A DNA stretch of 64,000 nt from Cynocephalus volans (GCF_027409185.1 NC_084469.1:37699293-37763292); one strand, 5' to 3'; shown: positions 24,335 to 37,242, numbered from the stretch's first letter. Translations and numbers: made by a program. The notes: generated from the letters alone by a model not told the origin.

Positions 24335-24895
24335 TGGAGCTGCAGCTGCCATCTGGGGACAGCTAACTGACCTTGAGAGTGGAAGCCATTGTCAAAGACA
24401 GCAGAGCAGAATACTATTTGATAGTACTATTTAATACTATTTGATTACGTCCAGAACTGATGTACTTAGAGCAAAGACTCTCGTAATTAAGTTCTGAATC
24501 CGCGCAATTTTACATCTGTTTGTCATCCACCTGGAAACATTCTCGAATCTCTAGGGAAAGAGAAAAGGAGGGAAAAAGTCAGAGCACCATGATGACGATG
24601 GTCCCAGTCCTCCTACCTCTGAGGCAGCAGGATCTTTCTCAGACTGGACATCTGGTTGTGTAGAGGAAGTGTGGGGTTCACAAGGGGCACCTAGCTTCCT
24701 CTGCAGCCTATCAGACTGTCCCACCTGCTCAACCCCCTTATCTTCTGTAAGAAAATCCTGGGGTTAGGCAGTACAGTAGCTCCCTGGATGTCATCAAGGT
24801 CACAGGCATTGTCTAACTTTCTGCTCTGCTATCTTTGACAAAAGCTTCCATTCTCAAGGTCAGTTAGTGGTCCCCAGATGGCAGCTGCAGCTCCA
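24335..24895. repeat. Unclassified inverted repeat, arms about 76 bp, about 410-bp spacer
   Basis: The left arm 24335-24410 and right arm 24820-24895 are reverse complements at about 70 of 76 positions by eye. Both share 'tctgctctgc', 'ctcaaggtcagttag' and 'gtccccagatggcagctgca' (shown in the right-arm direction). Similarity stops sharply on both sides. I do not recognise it as a named transposon. It could be a local inverted duplication or two oppositely oriented copies of an old repeat. Confidence 0.8.
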
Positions 24896-25185
24896 GCCAT
24901 CTGGTCTGCATCCACAGAAGGAGGGGTGAAAGGACAGGAGCTTCCGGCAGATAATGAGCTTTTCTGGTCCTCATCTAATGATTTCTATATACATCTCATG
25001 GTCAACCTCGTCCTAAGGGAGGCTGGAGAATATCTGCCAGGAAAGATCTTGTTTTAATTGGGCAAATTGCTGCCTCCAATAAAACAGAGGTTTTATTAAC
25101 AAAGAAGATGAGGAAAAGGATATTGGATAGGTAGTCTCTGGCATTCCCACTAGAACACCAGATTTCTGCCTTGGGCAACTGGCTG

Positions 25186-25237
25186 AATGGTGGCAAAAGG
25201 TAATGGTGGCAAAAGGTAATGGTGGCAAAAGGTAATG
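25186..25237. repeat. Three-copy tandem repeat, 16-bp unit
   Basis: The unit 'aatggtggcaaaaggt' occurs three times perfectly (25186-25201, 25202-25217, 25218-25233), followed by a partial copy. Confidence 0.95.
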
Positions 25238-25331
25238 TCATTTCTCGAGACAGGTGACATAGAAGAAGGAGGAGGAGGAGTTCAGTGTTGGTCACGTTGA
25301 GTTTAAACTGTTGAAGCTATTAAGGTGAAGG

Positions 25332-26252
25332 TTTCTCTGGTAGGCAGAATATAGTCCCCTCAAAGACGTCCACATCCAAATCCCTAGGTTACCTCGCATG
25401 GCAAAAAGGACTCTGTAGATGTAATTAAGGGAGGTTATAGGCTGAATTGTGTCTCCCCCCAAATTCATATATTGAAGTCTTAATCCCCAAGCACCTCAGA
25501 ATGTGATTGTATTTAAAGACAGGGTCTGTAAAGAGGTAATTAAATTAAAACGAGGTCATAACTGTGGGCCCAAATCAAATCTGACTGATGTCCCCATGAA
25601 AAGACAGGATTAGGACTCAGAAATGCACAGAGGAAGAGCCATGGGAACCCACTGGGAGAAGATGGTTGTCTGCAAGCCAGAGAGAGATCTCAGAAGAAAC
25701 CAAACCCGCTGACATCTTGATCTCAGACTTCCAGCCTCCAGAACTGTGAGAAAATAGATTTTTGTTGTTTAAGCCAGCTGATCTGTGGTACTTTGTCACA
25801 GAAGCCCTAGCGAACTAACACAAGGATTTTGAGATTGGAAAAGTATCTTGGATTATCCAGGTGGGCCCAATATATGGTCTCAACATAAAGGCCCAATATA
25901 AAGTCCAATATAAAGGTCTTTGTAAGTGGAAGAGGAAAGCAGGAGAGTCATAGAAGCAAACATGATGATACACAAAGAGCTCAGACACATGCCATTGCTG
26001 GCTGTGAAGATGGAAGGAACCAAAAACCAAAAATGCAGGTGCCTCTAGATGCTAGAAAGAGCCAAAAAAACAGATCTCCCCTAGAGCCTCCAGAAAGAGC
26101 ATAGCCCTGCCTATGCCTTGGTTTAGCTCTGTGAGATCCATTTTGGACTAGACCTCCAGAACCATAAGATAGTAAATGTGTGTTATTTTAAGCTACTAAA
26201 TTTATGTTTTCTTGTTTTTTCAATAGCTACAATAGGAAGCTAACACAGTGTC
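25332..26252 (+). mobile_element. Old MLT1-type LTR split by a younger MLT1 LTR
   Basis: The left part (about 25332-25432) carries an MLT1-like start with 'tgtagatgtaattaag'. The right part (about 25825-26252) resumes with 'ggattttgagattgga', then 'gtaagtggaagaggaaagc', 'tagacctccagaaccata' and 'ttttaagctactaaattt', ending 'aagctaacacag'. The parts join into one LTR if the central element is ignored. Confidence 0.7.
25433..25824 (+). mobile_element. MLT1-type solo LTR nested in an older MLT1
   Basis: A nearly complete LTR: 'gctgaattgtgtctccccc', 'tcagaatgtgattgtattt', 'gatcccc'-type centre, 'cagcctccagaactgtgag', 'tttttgttgtttaagcca' and an end near 'gcgaactaacaca'. Same orientation as its host LTR. 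Exact ends are uncertain by a few bases. Confidence 0.8.
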
Positions 26253-28144
26253 CAAAAGGCATTTAGATGTATGAAAATAGATCTGGGCAGTCACCGGCAC
26301 ACAGAGAAGAGTTGAAGCCACTGTCATGGAAGAAATCATTCAGAGAAGTGTTTGGAACACAGAAGAGATGGGGCAGGGGAGACTTCAGGGCAATGTTCCA
26401 GGGATGGGCAAGATCGCATGCACCGCCGTTTCTTGGATGGCTGGGTCTCGGGACAGAAGCGTGACTAGGTGGGGGAAGTGTGGGGACCACTGAGCACCCG
26501 AGCATGTTCTTCATACGTGGCACTGTACAACACAGTTGGAGGTTGTGATGGACAGATTTCAGGGGAAGCAGAGAAAAGCAAGATGGCAAAGTAGAGTTCT
26601 GAATATCGTCAGAGGGCATTGCTTTTCATGGGCCAGCCTCCCCCACTGACCAATAGGCAGCTCCCAGTCCCCTCTTGTCCCTTCCCTTTGCCCCAGGCTC
26701 CTTGCTCCCACCCCTCATGTGAACACCTGGCACAGCTCTATTCCAGAAGGCTGGAAGGCAGGCTGGGGCCAGGCTGACTTGGGTGCCCACTATCTCTGCA
26801 TCCAGGCTTCCCTCCCTGCCTGTCACACTGTGTCATAACCAATGACTTCCTTGCCTCTCTCCTCCGGGGTCCAGCCTGATGGCTTTCTGAGGCCAGAGCT
26901 CATGTCTACATAACCACATCCCCAGTTCTGAGGTCTGTGTGTGGCAGGTTCTCCGGGGATTGAAATGCTGGGCTAATGGCTGTTCCTCAGGTATGAATCC
27001 AGAGATGGTGTCCGAAGAAGCGATCAGAGAAAGGAAGGGCCTGGTAACCCGGGGAATGAGCTGGGCATGTGCTGCATAAAAGAGTCATGCTTCCGTCCTC
27101 CCTCAGGTCCCCTTCCCATGCAACCCCACAGGAGAAAGGCCAGGGTTTCTGTCTACATTTCTTTATTTATTGAAGATGGGACCAACTTGGTCTATGTGAT
27201 TACTAGAGGGACCACTGGTGACTACTCCTTCTCTTCTTTGCAGTCACATCGGTGATTTTGCCAGAGGGTCCTGCTAGGCAGTGGGAGACGGTCTCAATCT
27301 AGGGTGACCTTTGGAGAACCTTCTTTCTCCTTGAAGTTGGAGACCTGGTGTGGGAGATGGCTTGGGATCCCCTCACTGCACATGCAGGCCACATGAGAAG
27401 CACATGGTCCTGCAGGCACAGAGGTCCCTGGCTGGAGACCCGGGGGAGCTGACCGCACAGTGCCAGGGCCTGGCTAGGTTCGCAGAGTCCCTGGGGCTGT
27501 GTGTGAGTCTGCACAGGAGGAAACCCAGACAGGAACGGGCCATCCTCGCATGTGCTGAGAGCACAGGCTCCAGATTCTGGGGTCAGGAATGAGGGTAGGA
27601 CCTGAATGGATGATTTTCTGCCCTGGTTTATGTTGGGGCTGCTCTCTAAGATCTGGGTTAGCATGACCGAGGATGAACCAGGCCCAAGACCCTTTAGTGA
27701 CTCCTCACTAATCTTGAATGAGGAAAAGAGGGTCTTTTAAGAACGGGGGAGCAAAGCAAGGGGCCCCTAAGCCCCTCTCCCTGCAGGAAGATGGGGTGTT
27801 CAGCAGCTCTGCTCTAGAGAAGTGCTGTGGGATCCTGGCTGCTCCTTCGATTCTGAGCATTCCCTGTGAGAGGTGGTCTCAAACTTTTGAGGGGCCTGTG
27901 AACTGGCCTCCAAGGTGATGTGATGGGATATGAAGATGTAACAGTGTCAGCTGGCTACAATCCCCCTGCTGATCAGCAGAAGAGGCTGGCCTGTGGGACA
28001 AAGGCTACGTGTATCAATGCCACCCTGCTCTGACAGCGTCACCTTGTGCTGGAGGCTGGAGACTCCCCTCCGTGCCTCTAACCAGGCACATGGCCTAGTG
28101 CCTGCGGCCCATGGGCTGAAAGCTCAGGGTGTGACAGCACGTGC
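26253..28144. other. Intergenic, nothing recognised
   Basis: No gene, RNA or classifiable repeat recognised. Confidence 0.45.
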
Positions 28145-28340
28145 GCTTGGGAGGCAGCTTTGGGCTTAAATCTCTGATCCGTTGCTGATGGCCTGTGAGA
28201 CCGGGAGCAAGTAACTTACTTTTCTGAGCCCCATTTACTTCTCTATAAAATGTGCCACAAAGGATTAGACATGGGGGAGAAGACAAAAACAAGCTAAACT
28301 GTGACTGCCCCCCCGTGCAGCGCCTGGCACACAGGAGGGA
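28145..28340 (+). mobile_element. MIR SINE (diverged)
   Basis: A MIR-like core: 'ggagcaagtaacttactttt', 'tgagccccatttacttc' and 'tataaaatgtgccac'. Confidence 0.6.
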
Positions 28341-28589
28341 CTCAGAGTGCTGGCATCTTCCCGGCTGGTGGCCCTTTTTGCCCTCTTCTCCCAGCTCTTG
28401 GCTAGGAAATTTGCCTGCTTTCCTTCTTGGTGTCTGGGTCCCTGCTTGGTGTGCCTTTCTGACTGTCTAGTGACCCCAGACCCCTTCCTGCTTTGCCCAC
28501 CTTGCAGCCCAGAGCCCACCCCGGCAACCCTGGTGCCTTCTGCTGAGAGGGGCTTAGAGCACGTATGGGGTGCAGCTAATGGCTGTGGC

Positions 28590-28800
28590 CTCTGGAGCCA
28601 GACCAGGTGGATTTCAAACCTGGCTCGATGCTGTCCTAGCTTGGTGTCCCTGTGTTTTATTTATCTGACCTGTAAAATGGGAATGATGGTAACAACAGTA
28701 CCTAGAACAAAGTTTTTGGAAAGGATTAAATGAGTTAATGTGTGAAGTGCTTAGACCAGTTCCTGGCACACAGTAAGCATCCAAGAGGTGGCCATTATGT
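28590..28800 (+). mobile_element. MIR SINE
   Basis: Clear order: 'gtggatttcaaacctggc', 'ctgacctgtaaaatggga', 'aaaggattaaatgagtta', 'gtgaagtgcttagaccag' and 'ggcacacagtaagcatcc'. Confidence 0.85.
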
Positions 28801-31800
28801 TCAGCTTGAGCCCGTCTCTGCTCTTCAGACACCACTCCCAAAGGCTTCTTGCCAGCTGTCCACCAGCCTCTTACCTCCAACTTCCTTCTTGCAGCCTCCT
28901 CCACCCCAGCCCACAGCCCCAAAGCCCCCGTGGCACCCGGCTGGTATTACCTGGCAGCATCACCAGGTTCAGCCCAGGCAGTCCCTTTGCACACATTGAA
29001 CATCAGACATGTTTGGGGCTCCAGGTTTTAGTTTTATGGAGCCCTCTGATCTCCGAGGGATGGAAGTGATGGAGTGATGGGTGTGGGGGCCAGGAGGGGA
29101 TGGGGCATCGTGACTCCAGCCATGCTGCAGGAATTGAGGGAGGAATAAAACATCCCGTGCTCTACCCAGACCCCGCACCATCCTTTTTCTTTTTCCTTTG
29201 AGGGCTGAGCAAGCTAGGGCAAGCAGAAAGCCAAGGTCACGGTGAGTCTGGTGGGGAACCACAAAGAAGAGAATCAGGATTAAAGTTGGAGAAGCAGAAG
29301 AGGCTGCGCAGGAGAAGGACGAAGAGGCTTAGAAGGAAAAGGAGGCCAAGGAGGTCCTGGGAGTTGCTGCCACCCCTTCCTGTGCCTCCTCTTGTTAGTG
29401 CATGGGGACATTGACAGGCTGACCCTGGGGCAGCCACCTTCTTCTCTCTGGACCACTGGTTCATTTATTCTGGAAGGTTCTTTTTCCATATCTCTTTTTT
29501 GGTCTCAATATTGAGCTTATGGGACTGGAAAGAGTCAGGGGCTGCTGGTCCCTCTGCCCCATCAGCATCTCAGAGCAGGGTCATGAGCTCCCACCAGGCA
29601 GCTGAGGAACCGTACACGAAGCCCACCCTGTACCTTTTCTCCCAGGTAGCACTGTGGAGTGATAGGGAGAGAGGGTAGAACAAAAACACAGCAGACACTG
29701 GTAAATAGAATACAACTCAACGTTACATGGATTCCTTTAGGCCTCAGATTAGATCAAATTCTCCCAAACAGAACAGCTGTAGGGTGGGGTTGGGGGTGGG
29801 GGGTTTATACAATCCTGTGAGCCTGGTAAGTGGATGCTGGTCCTCTCTTCCGAGGCATGGGCATAAAAGATGTCATTGCAGGTGATGCTTTGTTGCAGAA
29901 ATGTGGCGTCGGATGTGGCTGTTTCCACAGAGAAAGTACATCGGTAGCTCAGGAGTCCACGGGGCAGCGGTCTTTGGCAAAAGTCTCCAAGGTGTTCTGC
30001 CTCGGCATGACCCTGGCACGTTCCCAGGCCCACACTCACGTGGGGGTCCTGGTGGGGATGAACGATGCTTGGTGGTTTTTCCTCGTAGCTCTTTCCTCAT
30101 TTTTCTTTGCTGAGAAACTGACTTGAGGGGGCAGGGAGTGAGGGCAGGTGCTGCTGGAGATTGCAAACTGAGTGCAGAGCTCGGACACCTTCTAATGTCG
30201 TGGTTGTCCCCGAACTTCCTTCACTAAGACATTTGTGGTAGCAGCAACTACGTGGTCCCTCCTACAGCTGTGCTCCGACTATAAGCTCTTGGGCTGACGT
30301 GGTGAGGCACAGGAGCTAGCTGGGAGCCCATCCTGCTTGATCCCATTTAAGAAAGCTCTGAGGACACGAGAGTGACGGTATAGGCCCATCCCGAACCTGC
30401 ACTTATGGCAGAGGAAAGGCAACTGATCTGCAAGCCCTGTTACTTGAGGCAGCAGAACTACAGTTAGTGACACAGCACTTGTAACATCCTCAAGATTGGT
30501 CCTGGCCCACCTGTGTGCAGGGGACTTGTGGGCTAGAGGACCCGGCCACACTGGCACGGGCCTGAATGAATAACCTGGACATCCTGGGGGAGCCTCAAAG
30601 GCCACAGGCTCCGCAACAATGACTCCTCAAGTAGGTGGAGCAAGGGGTGTCCCCAAAGTACTTGCCTCCGTGGAATCCCCCACGATGCAGAGGCAGCCGG
30701 GATGGGTTCTGACTCTTCATACGGAACCACTGTGAAGGATGGAGATTCCTGCAGGCCTCTTGGGATAGGCACTGCTATGGTGACCAGGGAGGCTGGAAGG
30801 CTGTGGCGTAAAGGGAGTCAGCTCAAGCCAAGGGTGGTTCCTGGGCAGGGCCACTCTCCTCTCACCCCCACGTTAGGCATTCTCCACTGGGCCTCTGGCC
30901 TGGCTTGGGGCAGTGCTGCCGACTCTCTCACAGGTGCCCCCTGGTCTTTCACCTGAGGGCCTCTTGGTTGCTCCAGGAAGTTTTGGGAGTGCCTACCTCG
31001 TGGGCACTCTCTGTTGGTGGCCCTCTGGAAACCCACTTCCAGGCTCTACCATAGGCCCCAGTGGGCACTCCACGTGCCCCAGGAGAAGCTGCAGTAAGGC
31101 ACTTAGGGAAGTAGGTGGCAAGCGGGCCGAGAGAGGGGCTGACACAGAGCACGTGGGAGCTCAGGACAGTGGCCGTGCCATTCCCTGATCTCATCACGCT
31201 CTCTCTTAACCTTGAGCTTCTGCACAACGTGGTGGTTCCTGCTCTTTTCCTTTCCCTTCTTTGCTAACTTTTCTCTTCCTTTGTGTTCTCAGTGAGGATG
31301 ACATGGCCTCCAGGAACCTCTCTGTCCTCTCCCAAATCTGTGACAGACACCTGCTGTGTTCCCACAGTCACCTGCCTTTCCCCCATCGATAATGCAGCAT
31401 GGAATATTCTAGCTGCTGGTTGGCTTGGCTGTGTCTCTGCCTTTGGAAAGCAACATGACAGCAGAGACCATGGCTGTCTTTCTCCCAACCTAGAGCCTGG
31501 TCCAGAGCAGGGCACTTAATAAATAGTTGCTTGTTTGGTGGGCAGGGGCAGAGATAGCAGAAGTTGGGATTTCTAAGTGAATTCATCTCTAGAAATGCAC
31601 AGACCATTCAGATGTGGACTTTGATCTTCTCAGATTTGATCTTGATGGAGGAGAAGTGGAGAATAATTTTACAGAATCCCTCTGCAGCTTTCAATCTTGC
31701 TTTTCTAGAATCAGGGATGGAGGCAGGAGTGGGTAGATAGGAAGTTAGGGCAACACGCATTTGTCCTTGGCTAATTGCCAAGTTCAGAGAGGAAAGGAGT

Positions 31801-32534
31801 CAATGAGAAGGGGTTAGAAGGTCAAAGGGAAACAGTGAAACTCCCTAGCCTATCCCACTGCCTCTGGTATAAATACTATGTAATTGGGAGTTAAACCTCC
31901 TTGGCTGGCTAACTGCTATCATGTGCAGGAAGATGTGCCGTCTTGCAAAGTGTTTTTCCCGGCCTCCCTTCTCTGTTCAGTCTTTGGAATGTTGGATACT
32001 TGTGACTTGTCTGGTCTCTTGATATGCAAGTCAGTGTCTCACGCGCTCAGGGAGCAGGGGCTGCCAAACCCAGGGGGTCAGAACTCAGCCTTCCCTCCCT
32101 TCTCTGTTGGTCAGTTTTGGTTCCAGAAGGATGCAAATGTGGAATCCAGCTCAGGCACTCAGATATGTAAACACAAGGTTCTCCTTGGGGCAGAACCCAC
32201 CCCCTAAGGAATTTCCCAGCATGCATTGCATGTGGCAGAGAGAGTTGGACGAACGATGCTTGGATGCAGGAGCAGAGATGAGAGCAATGGAGGGGTCGGC
32301 TGTGGCCAGGATCTTAGGGCAGCATTAGTAATAACAGAGAGACCAAGTGAGATACATCCCCCAATGCTCCCGGGCTGCATGGAGGTGGAGCCCTGAGCTC
32401 AATCTTTCCACGGGGCCGGAGGGAGGGTTTGCCTGGATCAGTTTCATGGCACTCCACGGAGGAGATGGGGATGTTGGATGTTGGTCATCAGATCTTCTCT
32501 TGGTCAAGGTGGCAAGGTGATGGGGAAACCACCA
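28801..32534. other. Intergenic and probable 3' flank of PIRT
   Basis: The right end should include the 3' UTR of the minus-strand PIRT gene, but I saw no obvious minus-strand AATAAA signal in the nearest 1 kb. A G-rich run sits at about 29776-29804. A short L2/MIR-like tail ('cacttaataaatagttgc') lies near 31512. No other gene recognised. Confidence 0.4.
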
Positions 32535-32954
<420 letters not shown>

Positions 32955-32974
32955 TCAGGACCGGGCACCTAGTA

Positions 32975-32976
32975 CT
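32975..32976 (-). promoter_or_regulatory. PIRT: Predicted splice acceptor of the PIRT coding exon
   Basis: On the minus strand a pyrimidine-rich stretch with 'cttgtttctaactgttgcc' ends in AG at plus positions 32976-32975. That would leave a 26-nt 5' UTR before the first ATG. PIRT has an upstream noncoding exon in human, so an acceptor is expected here. Assigned by eye only. Confidence 0.4.
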
Positions 32977-33274
32977 GGCAACAGTTAGAAACAAGGGTGA
33001 GGCCAAAGGAATCCTCACACACCCTTCCTGGACTCAGCATCCGTCTCCAGCCTGGCTTTCATGGAGGGTCATATAGGATTTTTGTGCTGAAACCAAAAGG
33101 AAAATCAGATGAAATCCACATAAATAAGAAACCACCCAAGCTGGTATATTTTTTTCTTGTAAGAGATAAATATTCTATCATTCTAATCAACTGTTGTTAA
33201 TATTTAAAACAGAGAACAATGATGCCATTTTAAAAACAAACAAACTAAAGCTACTGTTTATTGAATGGCATCTT

Positions 33275-33480
33275 ATTTCCAGACTCAGCCACTTTCTAGC
33301 TGTGTGACCTTGAGTGAGTTACTTAACCTCTCTGTGTCTCAGTTTTCTTATCTATTAAATGAGGATACTACTACTACTTCTCTCATAGGATTTTCAACAG
33401 GATTAAATGAGTTAAGGCATGTAATGCTTTGCATCAATGCCTTGCACATTGCAAACACCCCATCAATGGTATCATTTGCC
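33275..33480 (+). mobile_element. MIR SINE
   Basis: A textbook MIR core: 'agctgtgtgaccttgagtg', 'cctctctgtgtctcagttt' and 'ggattaaatgagttaag'. It lies about 330 bp upstream of the PIRT coding exon, presumably in the intron. Confidence 0.88.
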
Positions 33481-33524
33481 TATTAGGAGAGTGATTCTTT
33501 GTACATAAATGTTTGTGTGTGTGT

Positions 33525-33690
33525 GTGTGCTGTGCCAGGCACCAAACACTGCATTCATCAAATTGAAACCTCACAATAACCCTGTGAATTAAGCAGTAGT
33601 CCTATTTTACAGACAAGAAAGCTAAGGCTATGTATAGGCTGGAGAACACCATTTAGTGCAGCTGGGATTTCACATGCTTTCTTAGCATAG
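33525..33690 (-). mobile_element. MIR SINE (antisense)
   Basis: Antisense MIR landmarks: 'cctcacaataaccctgtga', then 'cctattttacagacaagaaa'. A short (GT)n run precedes it at about 33513-33529. Confidence 0.7.
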
Positions 33691-35689
33691 ACAGTGAAGT
33701 CTCAGGTTCATGGTGTGAGCTTCTAATATCTAAACACCACCCTTCTCTACCCTCCATGTTAATTACACAAGGCAGATTTCCACCTTCCCATTCTTAGGGC
33801 TCTAAAGCTATGGAGTCTAGCTCAGCTGCCTCTTCTAATTTCTCATCTAGAGCCCATCTGCATACCTTTCAGTCACTTCCCCTTGTCTCCTGGTCTCCAC
33901 TCAGGGGAAGTAGATGGTGACCTGCACAGGGCAATTTCCGAACTGCTGAGAAGCACTGCACCACTTGCCTGCCAAATACTCTGCACTGGAGCGGTGTTTT
34001 CTCAAGTTCCTTTAATGTGGGAGTAAAGCTTTTCATTCCATGATTGGAAAGGTGGGTTCAGGTGCAAATGCCTATATATTTACAATAAGGTAATAAGATA
34101 TAAGTGACTGATAGTAGGTACTTTCCTGAGGACAGGCTTTGTTTGAAAGAAAGGAGGTAGAGAGAGCCCAGGTCCCCTGCCCAGAGGTTTTCACCAAGTC
34201 ACTGCCTGGATCCATCTTTGAGCTGTCTCCAAAGTGTCTAGGGCAGCGCTTTGTATCCGAGATGCTGTGTCTTTAATTGAAAGTGATAACTTTCCTCCCT
34301 TCCTTCCTCCCCCTCTCCCTTCCACTGGTGACAAACTCAGGACCTGCCCATTTTCACATGCCAGGTTCTTCCTGGCAGGAGCCTGGTGCCTCCCCTGCCG
34401 TGAGCTCTGGTGGGCACTTCTCTCTGGGACCCAGCTGGCCACTCTTTCCTCCTGTGTCCTGAGTCCACACACAAGCTTTCTCACTTTTCTTCACGGAGTC
34501 CCTCCCTGGTTCTTGGCCCCCACTCTCCTCACCCTCCAGTTATCCTGGGCTTCTTCCTCTGAATTCTTTTATGTTTCCAATTGGGCTACCACAGGTCCCA
34601 TTTATATCAGCATTACAAATATCCCTATTTCTGAGTGATATGTGAGCAAAAAGTTTATTGGGGCAGGTGGGCTATTTCTCGCAATCACAATGAATCCACC
34701 CTCCCCACCCCTAACAGTGTGCCAACAAGAGGGCTAGAGTCAGACTTAAGTATGGAGGGGGTGGGAGGCATTTTTGGAAACCTTGTTACTGGCCTGGGAG
34801 TAAGAGAGAATGTGGGATGAGGGGGTGGGGTCTGGAGCTGAGGCCACCAAGCCTGATGTTCAGGAACCTGCCCCTCCCTCTTGACCAAGGCACCTCTGCA
34901 CAGAGAAGCTTCCTTCACTAACTGTGTTCTCCTTCAACACTTCCTACAATGTTAATTTCAACTTAACCCCTTCAGTCTCCACCACTCGACCCCTGCAGCT
35001 CAGGCCTGAACCACACAGGCCTAGTGCTCCCACCACCTGAAGCACAATGCTCCCACCTTCCAGAACAAGCAGTTACAGGCACCAGTGCTTCCAGAATTTA
35101 GATATTCACATGCATGCACACTCATGCAGAGAGTGGATATTTTTATCTCTGCTTCCAAAAGCTTTGAGAAATATTACCATGTGCTTTTGTAACCACAGAT
35201 ACACAGGTGTTTTCTTCTCTTTCTATCCTGCAGTATATTTGCATAAGCTAAGTAGTCATTTAAAAAGTGATTTTTTCCCCTGTTGGCTGGGAGATAAGGA
35301 AGGGACCATAAAGTGCGTTATGTACCCTTGTTTTGGTTATTGCAACCTGGTTTCCTGTGAGGATGCTTCATCATCTTCAGCAGGATTCTTTTTTCTGGGT
35401 TACCATTTCTGGCCCTTTGCAGTGAAGACCCCATGCAGACATGACTGCTGTATTCAGATGTTGAAAAGTTTGTGGAGAAGTTGGAATGCAGAGGTTCTCA
35501 GCCGTGCCAGAGAAGAGAGCTGGGGCTGGGCGAGGAGGAGCTCCCTCGATGCGCTGCCATCTGCGTGTGAGGGGCCTCACGAACAGAAGTGCTCAGCTGG
35601 AGGCGGGGACCACCGCCAGGGACAGTGGATTCCCAGATTCTGAGGGAGGGAGGCGGGACTAATGGGGCCTTGCTGGAAGCACCTAACTG
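33691..35689. other. Probable PIRT intron, nothing recognised
   Basis: No exon or classifiable repeat recognised. A 198-codon plus-strand open frame (35047-35643) has no domain signature. Confidence 0.4.
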
Positions 35690-35850
35690 ATCCTCTTTGG
35701 CCCTGTGAGGAGGTCATTAGTTTAGTCCCATTTTGCAATGGCAGAAACTGAGGTCTGGTGAGATTTAGGAGCTTGGTCAGACCCCACATCCAAGTTCATA
35801 TATGGCCGTGCTGGAATTTAGCCCAATGTCCCTGGACTCAAAGCTCCTTG
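35690..35850 (-). mobile_element. MIR SINE
   Basis: Antisense MIR: 'cattttgcaatggcagaaac', 'tgaggtctggtgagattt', then the degenerate 5' part up to 'ttgctctacacca'. Confidence 0.72.
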
Positions 35851-36529
35851 CTCTACACCATGGATGAATCCCGAGGGCCCTTCAACTCCAAGAATCTCGA
35901 GTTTTTCACTTTGGGGCTTCATCCCATCGTAAAGTAACATCTTGCTGAACGTGGAATGACTTAGATTCATAGCTCCCTAACACCAATCCACTGTATAACA
36001 TGAGAAATAAGAACGCTGTTGTAAGTTATCCATAATGTTACGTTTATTCTATTTAAAGGACTAGATTTTATTCTGAGATGAGGCCCTTCTTTTGTTGGCA
36101 CTGGAATATTCTTCCTTTGATGAAATGACATGTTGGAAGTTGATCACTGGTTTGTATCTGTACTTGCCAAGAAAAAAGTTGGTCACTCTCTGTGGACGTG
36201 TGTCTATCTGTCTATTGCAATGGTCCAGGAAATCCCAAAGAATGGGAACCATTAATTTAGTTGACTGGCTTGGGACAGTGAATGGGCAGGCAGGATGAAA
36301 GTCTAGGCAGCGACTCTTCCCCTGAGCAGGGGTGACGCTTTCTCCTTCCTCTCCCCTCTTCTCCTGTCCTTTTCCCTCCCACCCCTCCTTTCCTCTTTCT
36401 CTAACTGTGACCAGGCAGGAGGCAGGACCAACTACAGGCAGAAGGGGGCAGGCAGAAGGGGCCGTGGATAGAACACTGCACTGGGAAGAATTAGGCCCAC
36501 TCATCCACGTTTTCAGCAAGTCACTAAAC
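35851..36529. other. Intergenic or intronic, nothing recognised
   Basis: No gene or repeat recognised. Open frames on both strands overlap and are taken as chance. Confidence 0.4.
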
Positions 36530-36643
36530 CTTTTTAAAATTTTCATTTATTTTTTTCTTGGTGGCTGGTTGGTACAGGGATTGAACCCAGACCTTGGTGT
36601 TTTCAGCACCATGCTCTAACCAGCTGAGCTAACTGGGCAGCCA
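36530..36643 (-). mobile_element. CYN-type monomeric tRNA-Ile SINE
   Basis: Minus strand: one tRNA-like unit with A-box-like 'tagctcagctggttagag' and B-box-like 'gggttcaatccc', then an A-rich tail. A 12-bp duplication, 'aagtcactaaac', flanks it at 36518-36529 and 36644-36655. Older than the dimers, judging from its divergence. Confidence 0.85.
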
Positions 36644-36689
36644 AAGTCACTAAACTTATTTGCAGTGGCTGCATGAGACAGAAAGGTCC

Positions 36690-36965
36690 AGATCTTTGGC
36701 ATCATAGGGACCACTGCTTGAATGTGGTTTGCCACTTCCAAGCTGTGGGACCTCAGGCAGGTTACTTATGGCTTGATATAAAATAAAGATAACAGAGTAT
36801 TTACCTTATCGGTTTGTTGTGACTGACAAATTTCAAGAAACACTACTACATTGTTTACCATGTTACAGGTGTTCAAGAAATGGCTGCAGTTGCTATTATA
36901 ATCATTTTCTTTCTGGGTCCCTGTTTTCTCATCTGTAAAATGAAGGAGTTGGGTTAGGTGACTTC
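36690..36965 (+). mobile_element. MIR SINE, possibly two fragments
   Basis: 'gcttgaatgtggtttgcca' and 'ctgtgggacctcaggcag' mark a MIR. A second MIR-like core ('tttctcatctgtaaaatga') follows at about 36925. Confidence 0.65.
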
Positions 36966-37011
36966 CAAAGCTAGGTTAGATACATTTACAGGTAGTGAAT
37001 CAAATTGACTA

Positions 37012-37127
37012 TGGTTTTTTAATTTTTTTTTTTTTTTTTTTGGCAGCCAGCCAGTACAGGCATCCAAACCCACGACCTTAGTGTTATAAAGCTGCCCTCT
37101 AACCAACTGAGCTAACTGGCCAGCCTC
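37012..37127 (-). mobile_element. CYN-type monomeric tRNA-Ile SINE
   Basis: Minus strand: tRNA-like unit with 'gttagctcagttggttaga' and an A tail (a long T run on plus at about 37023-37041). No clean target duplication is visible. Confidence 0.8.
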
Positions 37128-37242
37128 CCAACTTGAATTCTGAGAAATCAGGTTTCCATAAAATCACTAGTTCAGGGTCTGTGTGAGTTTTATAACATTT
37201 TATTAAAAGGCAATAAGATTTTATTTTATTTTTCTCTATACT

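Noticed and set aside
35047-35643. 198-codon plus-strand open frame in the presumed PIRT intron
   Set aside because: No domain, and the composition is not protein-like.
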